Of a stretch of DNA of 64,000 nt, positions 9,501 to 18,049 are shown piece after piece. Origin of the DNA: Magnetococcales bacterium (GTDB taxonomy: Bacteria > Pseudomonadota > Magnetococcia > Magnetococcales > UBA8363); NCBI GenBank assembly GCA_015232865.1, contig JADFYU010000009.1, forward strand, positions 1-64,000, read 5' to 3'. The position numbers and the translations under genes were made by a program. A model generated the notes under the pieces. The model was not told the DNA's origin. It did no database searches and was given only the letters and a program-made list of their open reading frames with translations. Numbering within the stretch: the stretch's first letter is position 1; every line of letters starts with the position of its first letter.

Positions 9501-10814
9501 ATTGATGATCAGCGCTGAAAAAAGCACCGGGCTCCACTGGGGATTGATGGTGATCAGATTCAACCAGACCCGGATATTATAAAGGTGAGCCGGGTTACAG
9601 ATGGGCTGCCAATCGTTACCGACCCCGGTTACCGAACTGAATTGAAAGCCAAAACGGACCGTCTGCTCTAAAAACGATTCAACCAGTCGGCTGTTGTTGC
9701 GTTTAAACACCTCCACTCCCAACACTTCGATACATTGCAAAGCCGTATGGGGATAAGCGGCGACATTGGCTTTTAAAAAAGAGAAGGCCTTGATGAAGGC
9801 CTCGTTGATTTCATCATATTGTTGCTGTAGGCGAATCAACCGGACCAAGCTGCGATTGATCTCCCTCAAGGTCTCCTCGTGAATCATGGATAGTCCGTCA
9901 ATCTCCATGATATGAAATAAAAAACGTAACTTACGACCTTCAATCAGTTGCTCCGAATAGTTGGAGCAATCTCCATCCTGACCCTGTCCGAGCAGGTCTG
10001 CGGCTTTTTTGTAATCCCGAATGATGTTCATGAACGAGGGGAGTTCGATCAAACGGCCAATGACTTCCAAGTTGATCGGCTGATGGGCCAACTGTTCGAG
10101 TTCCGTCAGATTGTCGGTCAAGGCTTTATGACTGATGCTCCGGCAGGTGTCGGTACCCAACACCGCAAACCACTCCGGATCAGACTGCCTCAGCCAATAG
10201 TCGTAGGTGGCCCGCAAGGAACGAACGGCCAACCGGTGAATGACCGACTCCGGCACCAGTAAGGGTTGACTGTCATCGGCCATCTTTTTCATCAACAAGG
10301 CCACGGTCCGTTTCAGAGGATGGTGGGTCTGGGAGAGGAGCAACAACCGGGATTCGGACAGATTGGACAGCGTAAAGAAAATCGCTTCGTAAGCCGTTTT
10401 GTAGTGGGGCATCTGTTCCGGTTGCAAAAGCTGGGTCTGCCGCTCGATGTAGGCGGTCAACCCCTCCAGAACCGTCCGCACCTCCCCTTCCGTGCGCACT
10501 TCGGAGAGTGCGCCGAAGAACAGATCGCTAAAGAGCAGAAAACACTGTGATCCTGTGCTGTGGTAGGAAAAACGCGAGCAATTTTTCAGTACGAAACCGC
10601 GCAGCTCCGGCAGAATCAACTTCCAATTTCGAAAAGGGTGGTTCAACTCCAACAACAGACGATCCAGGTTTTTTAAAATACCGGTAAAGTTGACGACAAC
10701 CTCTCGAAGGGGTTGATAGCGCGGATCAATCGAGACTGTTTCGACAGCGGTTTCTCGTAAATTGGCCTGCAACGCATCGGATTTTGGTTGTTCTGTTAAT
10801 TTTGTCCGGCTCAT
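6594..10814 (-). CDS. Very large PPDK-like dikinase without a PEP-binding domain
   Basis: The C-terminal third of this 1406-residue protein matches the first two domains of pyruvate phosphate dikinase. An ATP-grasp domain begins near residue 916 (G-N-K-G-F-N-L-V-E-L), and a swivelling phosphohistidine domain near 1300-1390 carries G-G-Q-T-S-H-A-A with the phospho-acceptor at His1342. The protein stops soon after, so the ~350-residue PEP/pyruvate TIM barrel is absent. Residues 1-900 are predicted helical and soluble, with no family I recognise, and may supply the acceptor-binding part. ATP-driven phosphoryl transfer through histidine is likely; the substrate is unknown. The downstream PPC gene is probably in the same operon. 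Confidence 0.85.
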   Translation of the reverse strand: MSRTKLTEQPKSDALQANLRETAVETVSIDPRYQPLREVVVNFTGILKNLDRLLLELNHPFRNWKLILPELRGFVLKNCSRFSYHSTGSQCFLLFSDLFFGALSEVRTEGEVRTVLEGLTAYIERQTQLLQPEQMPHYKTAYEAIFFTLSNLSESRLLLLSQTHHPLKRTVALLMKKMADDSQPLLVPESVIHRLAVRSLRATYDYWLRQSDPEWFAVLGTDTCRSISHKALTDNLTELEQLAHQPINLEVIGRLIELPSFMNIIRDYKKAADLLGQGQDGDCSNYSEQLIEGRKLRFLFHIMEIDGLSMIHEETLREINRSLVRLIRLQQQYDEINEAFIKAFSFLKANVAAYPHTALQCIEVLGVEVFKRNNSRLVESFLEQTVRFGFQFSSVTGVGNDWQPICNPAHLYNIRVWLNLITINPQWSPVLFSALIINLKLTGALIRDTDLFQREISNLLNSGIRPVYNLTKQFCRQLPVYYNEIGAEGELRTVSTELDEISRRKDRLIHFLRKQCHVESTNRIVDLSFSILEYWRLGDKTVLSGLISDQVMEEISASGPYFDAVHEIVDSLFNDIELEYDPIQQTLGRVEEKIKALSHLPEPQGRRVLLMIRLCHLLELKYNLGFRGIRQPLRQAVEDGIPGMDALLKIQESGVVGYDRLVGLLDAMEHLKQTILSDEVFPAHEEIYQKRHIAVDIPSVYGCYQERKFDALSLSFRLENLANVDLEGLVSRIPEDFITRAAFFRVYKYIKIFLRALRVDGVTSRKLNHMQEVLAQFLELNHFSYHQYLDIFRNFSEGVKDIILIYYTTHHRDNLSIIIPMVPKSALLPKFAALKDTDDVSTVERIGESFLRDMIAETFGLQAFDRFIGRILQILARQQEVLSLPRLDQLMTYDPAKLFCALYQPDKRVENLIHLGNKGFNLVELVKKGLPVPAGSVLTTEFFRCRPVVREYTPATRDFMARLRKQVTQIEEMTGLVFGSSETPLLLSVRSGALISMPGMMQTIHNVGLNEKIVEGLAQISGNAYFAWDNYRRFIQSWCMTFEADRGLFSELMRQAKRRYGIKKKRDLNAEQMQQLAMDYRKLADKLNFPIPDNPWQQLIAAINQVVESWESKKAREYRSIMNISDDWGTAVVLQRMVYGNIHNQAGSGVLFTSHPHRKLDRVLLWGDYTPGNQGEDIVGGLVSTNPISVEQCEYDGRDVKTSLERCYPNIYNKLLEGAIHLVDVCNWNPQEIEFTFDGPEEDNLFFLQSRDMVTTKNRQSIFHGFTNTAELRASRLVQGIGVSGGALCGLAVFNLEQVEALQKEDQQTPLILIRYDTVPDDIRAISLANGLLTARGGQTSHAAIVAARLEKTCVVGCEDLTIREDDGLCEINEEIIQCGDRISIDGNRGVLYKGWHAIETSLVSE

Positions 10815-11026
10815 GAAAACCTGTTCCCGTATTGAATGGTGACTCGATTAAACCAGGCTCCGGCGCGGGCTGGGTCAACACTGGTGAAACTTTTGATAAG
10901 AATCATAGATCATTTGCACTCATCGCCATATGGTTATATAAGCATAGTGCAATTTGCATCGAAAATCGGGATTTTTCCGCCAAACTGTCTTAAGTGACTT
11001 CGATTGTTCTCAAAAAAGAGTATTTG

Positions 11027-11458
11027 ATGCCCAAAATCAGAGTAAAAGAGATTCTGCCGTTAACCTGCGAACAAATCTATTCTGTGGTTGTGGATGTGGA
11101 GAGTTATCCAAAATTTCTTCCCTGGTGCACAAAAACGCGCACTTGGGATGATCAGGGGACTCAGTTCATGGCGGAGTTGACAGTCAGTTTTAAAGGAATT
11201 CGTGAGACGTTTCAAACCTTGGACGTTATTGAGCCGAATAAAAAAATTGAGATCAACCTTAAATCCGGTCCCTTCCAATATCTGGTCAGTACCTGGCAGT
11301 TCATACCCTTGGAGGAAAACCGTACTCAGGTTGAATTTTTCATCGATTTCCGATTTTCCAACCGGATGAAAGAGATGATCATGGGACCGGTTTTTACTCA
11401 GGTTTCAAAGCAGATGATCGGAGCCTTCAAAAAAAGGGCCTTTGCGATTTATCAATAG
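11027..11458 (+). CDS. COQ10/RatA-type START-domain protein, copy 1
   Basis: A 143-residue single-domain protein of the polyketide cyclase/START fold, related to COQ10 (ubiquinone chaperone) and RatA. Typical positions are Y-P-x-F-L-P-W near the N-terminus and the C-terminal F-x-I-D-F-R-F strand before the long amphipathic helix. The ATG at 11027 is chosen over a GTG at 10994 because AAGAG precedes it and it aligns with the start of the paralogue that follows 16 bases downstream. A quinone-binding role would fit a respiratory bacterium, but RatA-like functions cannot be excluded. Confidence 0.8.
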   Translation: MPKIRVKEILPLTCEQIYSVVVDVESYPKFLPWCTKTRTWDDQGTQFMAELTVSFKGIRETFQTLDVIEPNKKIEINLKSGPFQYLVSTWQFIPLEENRTQVEFFIDFRFSNRMKEMIMGPVFTQVSKQMIGAFKKRAFAIYQ

Positions 11459-11474
11459 GGAGCACTGATTCAAT

Positions 11475-11909
11475 ATGGCAAAACGAACATCCTCGACACG
11501 CGTACCCTACACGGCACAACAGATGTATGATCTGGTGGTCGATATGGATCGCTACCCCGAATTTATCCCCTGGTTGGCCAAATCAAGAAAATATGACGAA
11601 ACACCGGACCATTTCATGTCTGAAATGACCATTTCATTCAAGGGGCTTCGGGAAAATTTCAAAACCCGTGACGTGGTCGTTCCCGGCAAGAAAATCACCA
11701 TCTCCAATGTCTCCGGCCCCTTTCAACATCTGGAGAGCGAGTGGCGTTTTTCCGATGCGCCGAACGGTGGGTGCGACATCGACTTTTTTATTGATTTTCG
11801 TTTCAAAAGCCGACTGATCGAACTCGCGTTGGGTCCGGTGTTCGGCGAGGCCTCCAAACGGATGGTCGATGCCTTCAAAACCCGTGCGGATGAGATCTAT
11901 CAAAACTGA
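11475..11909 (+). CDS. COQ10/RatA-type START-domain protein, copy 2
   Basis: A 144-residue paralogue of the preceding gene with the same landmarks: Y-P-E-F-I-P-W, S-F-K-G-L-R-E, F-F-I-D-F-R-F and G-P-V-F. Identity to copy 1 looks like 40-50 % by eye. Two adjacent, diverged copies suggest duplication with specialisation; most bacteria carry one. The spacing points to cotranscription with copy 1 and with the DsbA-like gene 40 bases downstream. Confidence 0.8.
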   Translation: MAKRTSSTRVPYTAQQMYDLVVDMDRYPEFIPWLAKSRKYDETPDHFMSEMTISFKGLRENFKTRDVVVPGKKITISNVSGPFQHLESEWRFSDAPNGGCDIDFFIDFRFKSRLIELALGPVFGEASKRMVDAFKTRADEIYQN

Positions 11910-11949
11910 TACCGACCCCTTTCCTCCTTCAAATCAAATGGATGACAAC

Positions 11950-12915
11950 ATGATCCGATCAATAATGATTACACTGGTGGCACTGTTGGTGATGAGCCAA
12001 CCCTGGACCGCCCAATCAGAACCCGTAGCGAAAGTCGGGTCCTGGACCCTGGAGAAATCCGCCGTCGATCAGGAGTTGGGCCAGAAACTCTATGAACTGC
12101 GCGAAGAACAGATCCAGGAGATGGTTATCGACCATCTCCTGGAATTGGAAGCCGAGGCCAACCAGATCAAGCCCGATGAGGTTCTGGACAAAATGGTCAC
12201 TGATAAATTGCCGCCTCTGTCCGATGAGGATGTCAAAGCCTTCATTGAGGCCAACGCCGAACGGCTTCCAGAGGGTGGTGTCGGCATGGAGGATAAAATC
12301 CGCACGTTCCTGCAAAGCCAGATCAAACAAAATCTACAGTCTGCCTATATTCAAAGTTTGAGCGAAAAATATAAGGTCGAGTTGCTGTTAACCCCCCCCC
12401 GTTATGTCGTTTCCGGTCCTCAGGATCTGAGCAGGGGTAAAGCCGATGCGCCCATCACCATCATCGAATTTTCAGATTTCGAATGTCCCTACTGCCGTCG
12501 GGCTCAGGAAAGTCTGAAGAAGGTGGCTGAAAAATATGGCGACAAGGTTCGCTTTGTCTTCCGCCATTTTCCCTTGCCTTTTCATCAAAAAGCCCCCAAA
12601 GCCTCGGAAGCGGCCCAATGCGCTCAGGATCAAGGTGCTTTCTGGGCTTTCCATGACGCTCTTTTCGAAGAGGGGGTCGAACTGGAGGTGGCCGAGTACA
12701 AAAAATTGGCCAAGGAGCAAAAATTGGACCTGGCCAAATTTAATGGCTGCCTGGATGGTGGAGAGCATGCCCCCCGGATTGAAAACGATAAAAAAGAGGG
12801 TAAAAAATTGGGAATCACCGGTACGCCAACCTTTTTTGTCAATGGTATCAAACTGGTTGGTGCCGTACCCTTTTCCGATTTTGAGACGATCATTGACGAC
12901 GAGTTGGACAAATAA
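11950..12915 (+). CDS. Periplasmic SurA-like/DsbA fusion, thiol-disulfide oxidoreductase
   Basis: Residues 1-22 form a signal peptide (MIRSIMITLVALLVM...). Residues ~25-145 are helical and charged and resemble the SurA_N/PpiC chaperone module (V-A-K-V-G, then long Glu/Gln-rich helices). From about residue 155 there is a thioredoxin-fold DsbA domain with the active site C-P-Y-C and the cis-proline loop G-T-P-T-F-F. The protein should act in the periplasm on cysteines of exported proteins, with the N-terminal arm holding unfolded substrates. An upstream ATG at 11938 is also possible. The gene follows the START pair. Confidence 0.85.
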   Translation: MIRSIMITLVALLVMSQPWTAQSEPVAKVGSWTLEKSAVDQELGQKLYELREEQIQEMVIDHLLELEAEANQIKPDEVLDKMVTDKLPPLSDEDVKAFIEANAERLPEGGVGMEDKIRTFLQSQIKQNLQSAYIQSLSEKYKVELLLTPPRYVVSGPQDLSRGKADAPITIIEFSDFECPYCRRAQESLKKVAEKYGDKVRFVFRHFPLPFHQKAPKASEAAQCAQDQGAFWAFHDALFEEGVELEVAEYKKLAKEQKLDLAKFNGCLDGGEHAPRIENDKKEGKKLGITGTPTFFVNGIKLVGAVPFSDFETIIDDELDK

Positions 12916-12931
12916 TTGGTTCGCACCTTCT

Positions 12932-13399
12932 TCAAGATAAACCTTCAAACTCAACCTGGCGCAGTGCCTCATAAAGAACAATGCTGACACTGACCGCCAG
13001 GTTGAGGCTTCGCGCCTCTGAGACCATGGGAATGCGTAATAACCGCCGCGCATGCTCCGTCCGAATGGTCTCCGGCAATCCGCTGCCTTCCGAGCCAAAT
13101 AAAAGCCGATCGCCCGGTTTGAAGGCCACATCGGTATGGCTCTGTCGTCCATGGGTCGAGAGCACGAAAGTGCGGTTATCCGCCGGCAGTTGTGTCTGAT
13201 ACGCCGACCAATCCGACCACCGTTTGACCTCCGCCAACTCCTGATAGTCCATACCGGCCCGCCGCACCGCCGCTTCGTCCAACCGAAACCCCAACGGGCC
13301 GATCAAATGCAGTTGGGTTTTGGTCGCCCCACATAGCCGGATGATGGCTCCGGTATTGGGCGGAATCTCCGGTTGAAACAACACCACATGAAACACCAT
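12932..13399 (-). CDS. trmL: tRNA (cytidine(34)-2'-O)-methyltransferase
   Basis: A SPOUT-class methyltransferase of about 155 residues with the TrmL pattern: F-Q-P-E-I-P-P-N-T-G near the N-terminus, L-F-G-S-E-G-S-G-L-P in the middle and I-P-M-x-x-E-A-R-S-L-N-L-A-V-S at the C-terminal knot. TrmL methylates the wobble nucleotide of two tRNA-Leu species. The ATG at 13399 is chosen because GGAGAAAA immediately precedes it; an in-frame start at 13423 has no such site. It is convergent with the DsbA-like gene, with only 16 bases between stops. Confidence 0.92.
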   Translation of the reverse strand: MVFHVVLFQPEIPPNTGAIIRLCGATKTQLHLIGPLGFRLDEAAVRRAGMDYQELAEVKRWSDWSAYQTQLPADNRTFVLSTHGRQSHTDVAFKPGDRLLFGSEGSGLPETIRTEHARRLLRIPMVSEARSLNLAVSVSIVLYEALRQVEFEGLS

Positions 13400-13794
13400 T
13401 TTTCTCCTTCTACAATTATACAAAATAATGATGATATTAACAGTCGTTACTACACTTCAGTGGCGTAGCTTTTGCCTCTATCCTACTCGATTTACTGTTG
13501 ATATATCGTCCTGAAAAACGAGGTATTTTACGCCAAACTCTCATTATGGCAAATATGACAACGAAACTGAGATTTTTTTGTGATCAACGGCTGAAAATAG
13601 GTTGACTCAAGGGGGTATAATTTGAAATATTAGCGTATTCTGATCAATGATGGAATGTGGTCAAAGAAATTCTCCCCCCCAGACCACGTTATCGATGTTC
13701 GGTTGGTCATGCCCATTCACTTCGGTGGGTCAGCCTGCCAAAGTTTTTACATGTGTAGCTTCCCCCGCTACCTCACTGGAGGTCAAGAGTCTTT
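13400..13794. other. Intergenic region between trmL and petA
   Basis: These 395 bases separate two divergent genes and should carry both promoters. The stretch is AT-rich; TTGACT and TATAAT-like strings occur near 13602-13622 but are not spaced as a sigma-70 pair. I see no hairpin, repeat or gene. Confidence 0.4.
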
Positions 13795-14319
13795 ATGGTT
13801 ATCGAGGCAGAAGAGAACCGCCGGGATTTTCTTATCCTGGCAACTGGAGCCGTTGGTGCAGCAGGAACTGCTGGAGCCATCTGGCCTTTCGTTAGATCCT
13901 GGAGTCCGACAGCGGACGTTTTGGCCCAAGCCACCACGGAGGTGGATATCAGCGCGGTGGCTGAGGGACAGATGATCACCGTTCCCTGGCAGGGCAAGCC
14001 GATTTTCATTTTGCATCGGAACGCGGAACAGATCGCCATGGCCCAGGAAGCGGACACCGCGAATCTGCCCGATCCGGCATTGGACAAAGATCGGGCGCAG
14101 AACCCGGAATATTTGGTATTGCTCGCTTTGTGTACCCATCTTGGTTGTGTTCCACAACCGGTCGGAACCGGCGATTTTGGCGGCTTCCTCTGTCCCTGTC
14201 ACGGTTCTCACTACGATACATCAGGCCGTATTCGTCAAGGGCCGGCACCCAGAAATCTGCCGGTGCCCTATTATGTCTTCAAAGACGAAACGACACTGGT
14301 TATTGGCAAGCCGGTATAA
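13795..14319 (+). CDS. petA: Ubiquinol-cytochrome c reductase, Rieske iron-sulfur subunit
   Basis: The 174-residue protein begins with a Tat-type anchor (R-R-D-F-L, then a Gly/Ala-rich membrane helix to residue ~33). The [2Fe-2S] ligands are in C-T-H-L-G-C (residues 113-118) and C-P-C-H-G-S-H (133-139), including the disulfide cysteines Cys118 and Cys135. It moves electrons from quinol to cytochrome c1 in the bc1 complex at the inner membrane. It is the first gene of petABC, 54 bases before petB. Confidence 0.95.
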   Translation: MVIEAEENRRDFLILATGAVGAAGTAGAIWPFVRSWSPTADVLAQATTEVDISAVAEGQMITVPWQGKPIFILHRNAEQIAMAQEADTANLPDPALDKDRAQNPEYLVLLALCTHLGCVPQPVGTGDFGGFLCPCHGSHYDTSGRIRQGPAPRNLPVPYYVFKDETTLVIGKPV

Positions 14320-14373
14320 TCAACCATCAATCGCCCAAATCTTTCATCGAATTGATGAGCAGGAGGAGAGAAC

Positions 14374-15585
14374 GTGTCTAAAATAATGGAATGGGTTGAT
14401 GCCCGTCTTCCGGTCTCTGACATGATCAAAAGTCAGGCCACGGAATACCCGACGCCAAAAAATCTAAACTACTGGTGGAACTTCGGTTCCCTGGCTCTGT
14501 TTATTCTGATCGTCATGATCGCCACCGGCCTCTTTTTGGCCATGCACTACAAGCCCGACGCAGCCATTGCCTTTGATGTGGTCGAACACATCATGCGGGA
14601 TGTCAACTATGGTTGGCTGCTGCGTTATCTGCACGCCAACGGTGCCACCTTTTTCTTCATCGTCATTTATGTTCATATTCTCCGGGGCATGTATTATGGC
14701 TCTTACCGGGCACCACGAGAGATTCTCTGGTGGATCGGTATCATCATCTTCCTCATGATGATGGGAACCGGATTCTTGGGTTATGTTCTGCCTTGGGGTC
14801 AAATGTCCTACTGGGGTGCGGCGGTGATTACCAACCTGATTACGGCCATTCCCGTAGTCGGTGAAGATCTGGTTATTTGGGTCTGGGGCGGTTTTTCGGT
14901 GGGAGATGCCACCATCAACCGGTTTTTCGTCCTCCACTTTTTGCTGCCCTTCGTCATTTTCGGCCTGGTCATCCTCCACATGTGGGCACTGCATGCGGTT
15001 CACTCCAACAATCCCGATGGTATTGACATCGTTGACGAAAAGAAAGACACCCTTCCGTTCCATCCTTACTTCACCATCAAGGATCTCTACGGTATCGGCG
15101 TTCTGCTGATCATCTATTGCTGGTTTGTCTTTTTCGCACCAAACGCCTTCCTGGAGCCAGACAACTATATTCCGGCCAACCCCATGCAGACGCCGGCTCA
15201 TATTGTTCCAGAGTGGTATTTCCTGCCTTTCTATGCCATTTTGCGCTCCATTGACTTCCTAGGCTCCATGAGTAAATTGGCCGGTGTTATCGCCATGATC
15301 GGTGCTATCTGTATCCTCTTTATTCTTCCGTTCCTGGATCGCTCCCCGGTTCGCTCGTTCCGCTACCGTCCGTTGAGCAAATCCCTCTTCTGGATTTTTG
15401 TCGCTGACTGCATCATGCTCGGCTGGGTGGGGTACAATCCAGCCGACGCTACGGTATTCGGAGGTTTGCCGCTCATTATCCTGGGTCGTACGGGTACGGC
15501 AATCTACTTCGGTTACTTTGTGGTGTTGTGGTTTATTACGGCTTTAAAAATCGAGAAGCCCCTACCTCTACCAAAAAGTCTGTAA
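14374..15585 (+). CDS. petB: Cytochrome b of the bc1 complex
   Basis: A 403-residue full-length cytochrome b with eight hydrophobic helices, not split into b6 and subunit IV. Visible landmarks are the heme-ligand helices (histidines in L-R-Y-L-H-A-N and I-V-I-Y-V-H-I, then H-F-L-L-P and L-H-M-W-A-L-H), G-Y-V-L-P-W-G-Q and the quinol-oxidation-site motif P-E-W-Y near residue 282. It holds hemes bL and bH and the two quinone sites. GGAGGAGAG lies upstream of the start codon. Confidence 0.96.
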   Translation: MSKIMEWVDARLPVSDMIKSQATEYPTPKNLNYWWNFGSLALFILIVMIATGLFLAMHYKPDAAIAFDVVEHIMRDVNYGWLLRYLHANGATFFFIVIYVHILRGMYYGSYRAPREILWWIGIIIFLMMMGTGFLGYVLPWGQMSYWGAAVITNLITAIPVVGEDLVIWVWGGFSVGDATINRFFVLHFLLPFVIFGLVILHMWALHAVHSNNPDGIDIVDEKKDTLPFHPYFTIKDLYGIGVLLIIYCWFVFFAPNAFLEPDNYIPANPMQTPAHIVPEWYFLPFYAILRSIDFLGSMSKLAGVIAMIGAICILFILPFLDRSPVRSFRYRPLSKSLFWIFVADCIMLGWVGYNPADATVFGGLPLIILGRTGTAIYFGYFVVLWFITALKIEKPLPLPKSL

Positions 15586-15600
15586 GGGGAGTTTAAAAAG

Positions 15601-16428
15601 ATGAAATTTTTAAAAATTGTCCAAGTTGCGGTTTTGGCAGCCGCTTTTCTTCCCCAGACTCTTTTGGCTTCCAGCGGTGCGGTCAAACCACTCTCTCAGG
15701 AGTGGGGATTCAAGGGGGCCTTTGGCAAGTTTGACCAATCGGCTCTCAAACGGGGCGCCCAGATCGCTGTTGAGGTTTGCATGGCGTGTCACTCCATCAA
15801 GTACATCAAATTCGACTCTCTCGCCCAATTCGGCTTCACTGAAGCCGAAATTGAGGCCATGGCTGAAGGTCAAGGTCGGACCAAAAAGGACAAAATGGTC
15901 TCCTCCATGGATAATGAAACGGCCAAGGAGTCTTTTGGTATCGTCCCGCCTGATCTTTCTTTGATGACCAAAGCTCGCAAGGGATACGAAGATTATCTCT
16001 ACGGAATTTTAACCGGGTATCTCAGCGAGTCCGATACTCAGTTGATCGAAAGAGTGATGGAAGATGACGCCATCTCTGAAACGGAAGCCTTGGAGTTGGC
16101 GGTAGCTCTTCATGTTGACGCCCGGCACCCGGAACAGATCAAAGAGGTTTTGGGGCGCATTGACAATGGGGCAAACTTCAATAAATATTTTCCCGGTCAG
16201 TTTTTCGCCATGCCAGCCCCGCTGGCCGACGGTGCTGTTGAGTATGCTGATGGCACCGAAAGCTCTCTGAAACAGATGGCCCATGACGTGGTCACCTTTT
16301 TGGCCTGGACGGCCGAGCCGACCATGATGGAACGCAAGGCACTGGGCTTCAAGGTTATTCTCTATCTGATCATCCTTACGGTCATGCTCTATGCGGTCAA
16401 ACGCCGGATCTGGGCCAAAGTTCACTAA
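15601..16428 (+). CDS. petC: Cytochrome c1
   Basis: The 275-residue product has a signal peptide, the heme motif C-M-A-C-H at residues 60-64, the sixth-ligand region A-M-P-A-P-L and a C-terminal anchor helix near residues 250-270, the classic c1 layout. Heme c1 passes electrons from the Rieske protein to soluble or membrane cytochrome c. It starts 15 bases after petB with AGGGGAG upstream, and the operon closes with a strong terminator. Confidence 0.94.
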   Translation: MKFLKIVQVAVLAAAFLPQTLLASSGAVKPLSQEWGFKGAFGKFDQSALKRGAQIAVEVCMACHSIKYIKFDSLAQFGFTEAEIEAMAEGQGRTKKDKMVSSMDNETAKESFGIVPPDLSLMTKARKGYEDYLYGILTGYLSESDTQLIERVMEDDAISETEALELAVALHVDARHPEQIKEVLGRIDNGANFNKYFPGQFFAMPAPLADGAVEYADGTESSLKQMAHDVVTFLAWTAEPTMMERKALGFKVILYLIILTVMLYAVKRRIWAKVH

Positions 16429-16445
16429 GCTCTATTTAGTCAATC

Positions 16446-16480
16446 AAAAAAACCCCGCTTTTGGCGGGGTTTTTTTTTCC
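16446..16480 (+). terminator. Strong intrinsic terminator of petABC
   Basis: AACCCCGC (16451-16458) pairs with GCGGGGTT (16464-16471) around a five-base loop and is followed by a run of nine T residues. Confidence 0.9.
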
Positions 16481-16669
16481 TCCTATTGGCTGATTGGCGC
16501 ATATAGTTGGTGCAACAGATTGATTTTTCAGATAAAATACAATTGATCATCGTTGGCTGATTGGCGGTGAAATTTTTGATTTTTATCCAGTTAATCAATG
16601 GTTTACATAGGCCTTGGGCAGACGGTTGCTGGGCTTTTTTTGAATAATTGTGGTTTAGGAATAGGCAAA

Positions 16670-17599
16670 ATGAGTGGTTTTACGGATCGACTAATAGAAC
16701 GGGCCAGGAGCAATCAATCGCGGGTTATCGTTGGGCTGGACCCGACCTTGGATCGGTTTCCCGGTTATCTTCAGGCCCGACTTCAGGCCGAACCCACCGA
16801 GCAGACCTTGGCCTCTGTGCTGTTTGAGTTCAACCGGGTCATCATCGAGGCGACCCAGGCACAGGCTGTGGCGTACAAACCTCAAGCTGCTTTTTATGAG
16901 CAGTATGGGCTGGCTGGGGTGCTGGCATTGCAACAGACCATTACCTTTTTGCGTGAACGGGAACTGCTGACCATCATCGATGCCAAACGCAACGATATCG
17001 CCCATACGGCCGGGGCCTATGCCACCGCCTGGATCGGTTCGACTCATCCGGTGTTCAAAACCCAAAATCCTTGGCAATCCGATGCCATTACCATCAACGG
17101 TTATTTGGGTCGCGACGGTATCGATCCTTTTCTGGCCACCAACCCGGATGCCGGTCTGTTCATCCTGGCCAAAACCTCCAACCCCTCTTCCGGTGATCTG
17201 CAAGATCTGCCTTTGGCAACTGGGGAGACGGTGGCGGAAAAAATGGCTGCTTTGACTCAGCTTTGGGGGGAGTCGGTGATGGGAAGTTACGGTTTTTCCA
17301 ATATTGGTATGGTGGTGGGGGCCACCTATCCCGAACGTTCGGCCAAACTCCGGGCCATTGCTCCCAACGCTCCGTTTCTAATGCCTGGCATCGGCGCTCA
17401 GGGTGGTTCCTTGGATGCCATCTCCGCCGGTTCGGGAAAGGGCGGTGTCGGTGCTTATGCCGCCTCATCCAGAGGGGTGATGTACCCTTTCAGGCCCGAG
17501 GCCCTCGCGGAAGAAAACTGGGCTGACATGGCCCGAAGAAAAATTTTCGACGCGGCCACAACCTTACGTCTGGCGATCCAGGAGAAGCTGCCCTGTTAA
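16670..17599 (+). CDS. pyrF: Orotidine 5'-phosphate decarboxylase, long (type 2) form
   Basis: This enzyme converts OMP to UMP in pyrimidine synthesis. Residues 104-109 (D-A-K-R-N-D) carry the catalytic Asp-Lys-Asp set, with the strand I-V-G-L-D-P near residue 20 and the phosphate-binding P-G-I-G-A-Q-G-G near the C-terminus. At 309 residues it belongs to the long type-2 subfamily rather than the ~230-residue common type. The ATG at 16670 is preferred; the open frame extends to 16598, but that extension is hydrophobic and unlike family N-termini. Confidence 0.93.
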   Translation: MSGFTDRLIERARSNQSRVIVGLDPTLDRFPGYLQARLQAEPTEQTLASVLFEFNRVIIEATQAQAVAYKPQAAFYEQYGLAGVLALQQTITFLRERELLTIIDAKRNDIAHTAGAYATAWIGSTHPVFKTQNPWQSDAITINGYLGRDGIDPFLATNPDAGLFILAKTSNPSSGDLQDLPLATGETVAEKMAALTQLWGESVMGSYGFSNIGMVVGATYPERSAKLRAIAPNAPFLMPGIGAQGGSLDAISAGSGKGGVGAYAASSRGVMYPFRPEALAEENWADMARRKIFDAATTLRLAIQEKLPC

Positions 17600-17639
17600 C
17601 CGGGATATGGCGTGAGAAAATGGAAAAAAACGACTAAAA

Positions 17640-17685
17640 AAAGGGTGGGGTCCGGGGCAACGCCCCGAAAAACGCCGACCAACCA
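17640..17685. repeat. GC-rich palindromic element after pyrF
   Basis: CGGGGC and GCCCCG flank an AAC loop in a GGGTCCGGGGCAACGCCCC context, the same style as the palindrome cluster at 5850-5962. A GGGCGTTGCCCCGGACGCC string also occurs near 25227. It may terminate pyrF, although no T-run follows. Confidence 0.45.
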
Positions 17686-17779
17686 ATGAAGAACGATTGA
17701 TCTGAACGCCTCTATCCTAAATCCGTGACTTGAAGTATATCAATCTTTGATGACACCACTCGAAACAAAAGGAAAAAAA

Positions 17780-17995
17780 ATGAACAAACCAATCATTGTG
17801 ACCCTGCCGGCCGGTTCCCATTATGTCTGTCGTTGTGGAAAAAGCGGTAACAAACCGTACTGCGACGGTTCTCATAAAGGCAGTGGAATCACCCCGGCCA
17901 AGGTCGATATGACAGAAACCAAAGAGGTAGCGGTCTGCCGTTGTAATAAAACGGCCACACCTCCTTTTTGTGACGGCAGTCATAAGCAGGCTTGA
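17780..17995 (+). CDS. Dual-CDGSH iron-sulfur protein
   Basis: A 71-residue protein built from two CDGSH motifs: C-R-C-G-K-S-G-N-K-P-Y-C-D-G-S-H and C-R-C-N-K-T-A-T-P-P-F-C-D-G-S-H. Each should bind one [2Fe-2S] cluster through three Cys and one His, as in the mitoNEET-related family. The function is probably redox or cluster transfer in the cytoplasm. The ATG at 17780 follows AAAGGA and is preferred over an in-frame start at 17747. The next gene, cytochrome b561, begins 54 bases downstream. Confidence 0.9.
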   Translation: MNKPIIVTLPAGSHYVCRCGKSGNKPYCDGSHKGSGITPAKVDMTETKEVAVCRCNKTATPPFCDGSHKQA

Positions 17996-18049
17996 TAGGA
18001 ATTCGGTTGGTGTTTTCACAGGCTGAGTTTCAACCGATCAAGGAGTAAG

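Noticed and set aside
13602..13622. Sigma-70 promoter before petA
   Set aside because: TTGACT and TATAAT are present but only eight bases apart, so they do not form a normal promoter.
14464..15201. 245-codon frame antisense to petB
   Set aside because: It is a shadow of the cytochrome b gene; the Asp/His/Asn-rich translation mirrors hydrophobic codons on the other strand.
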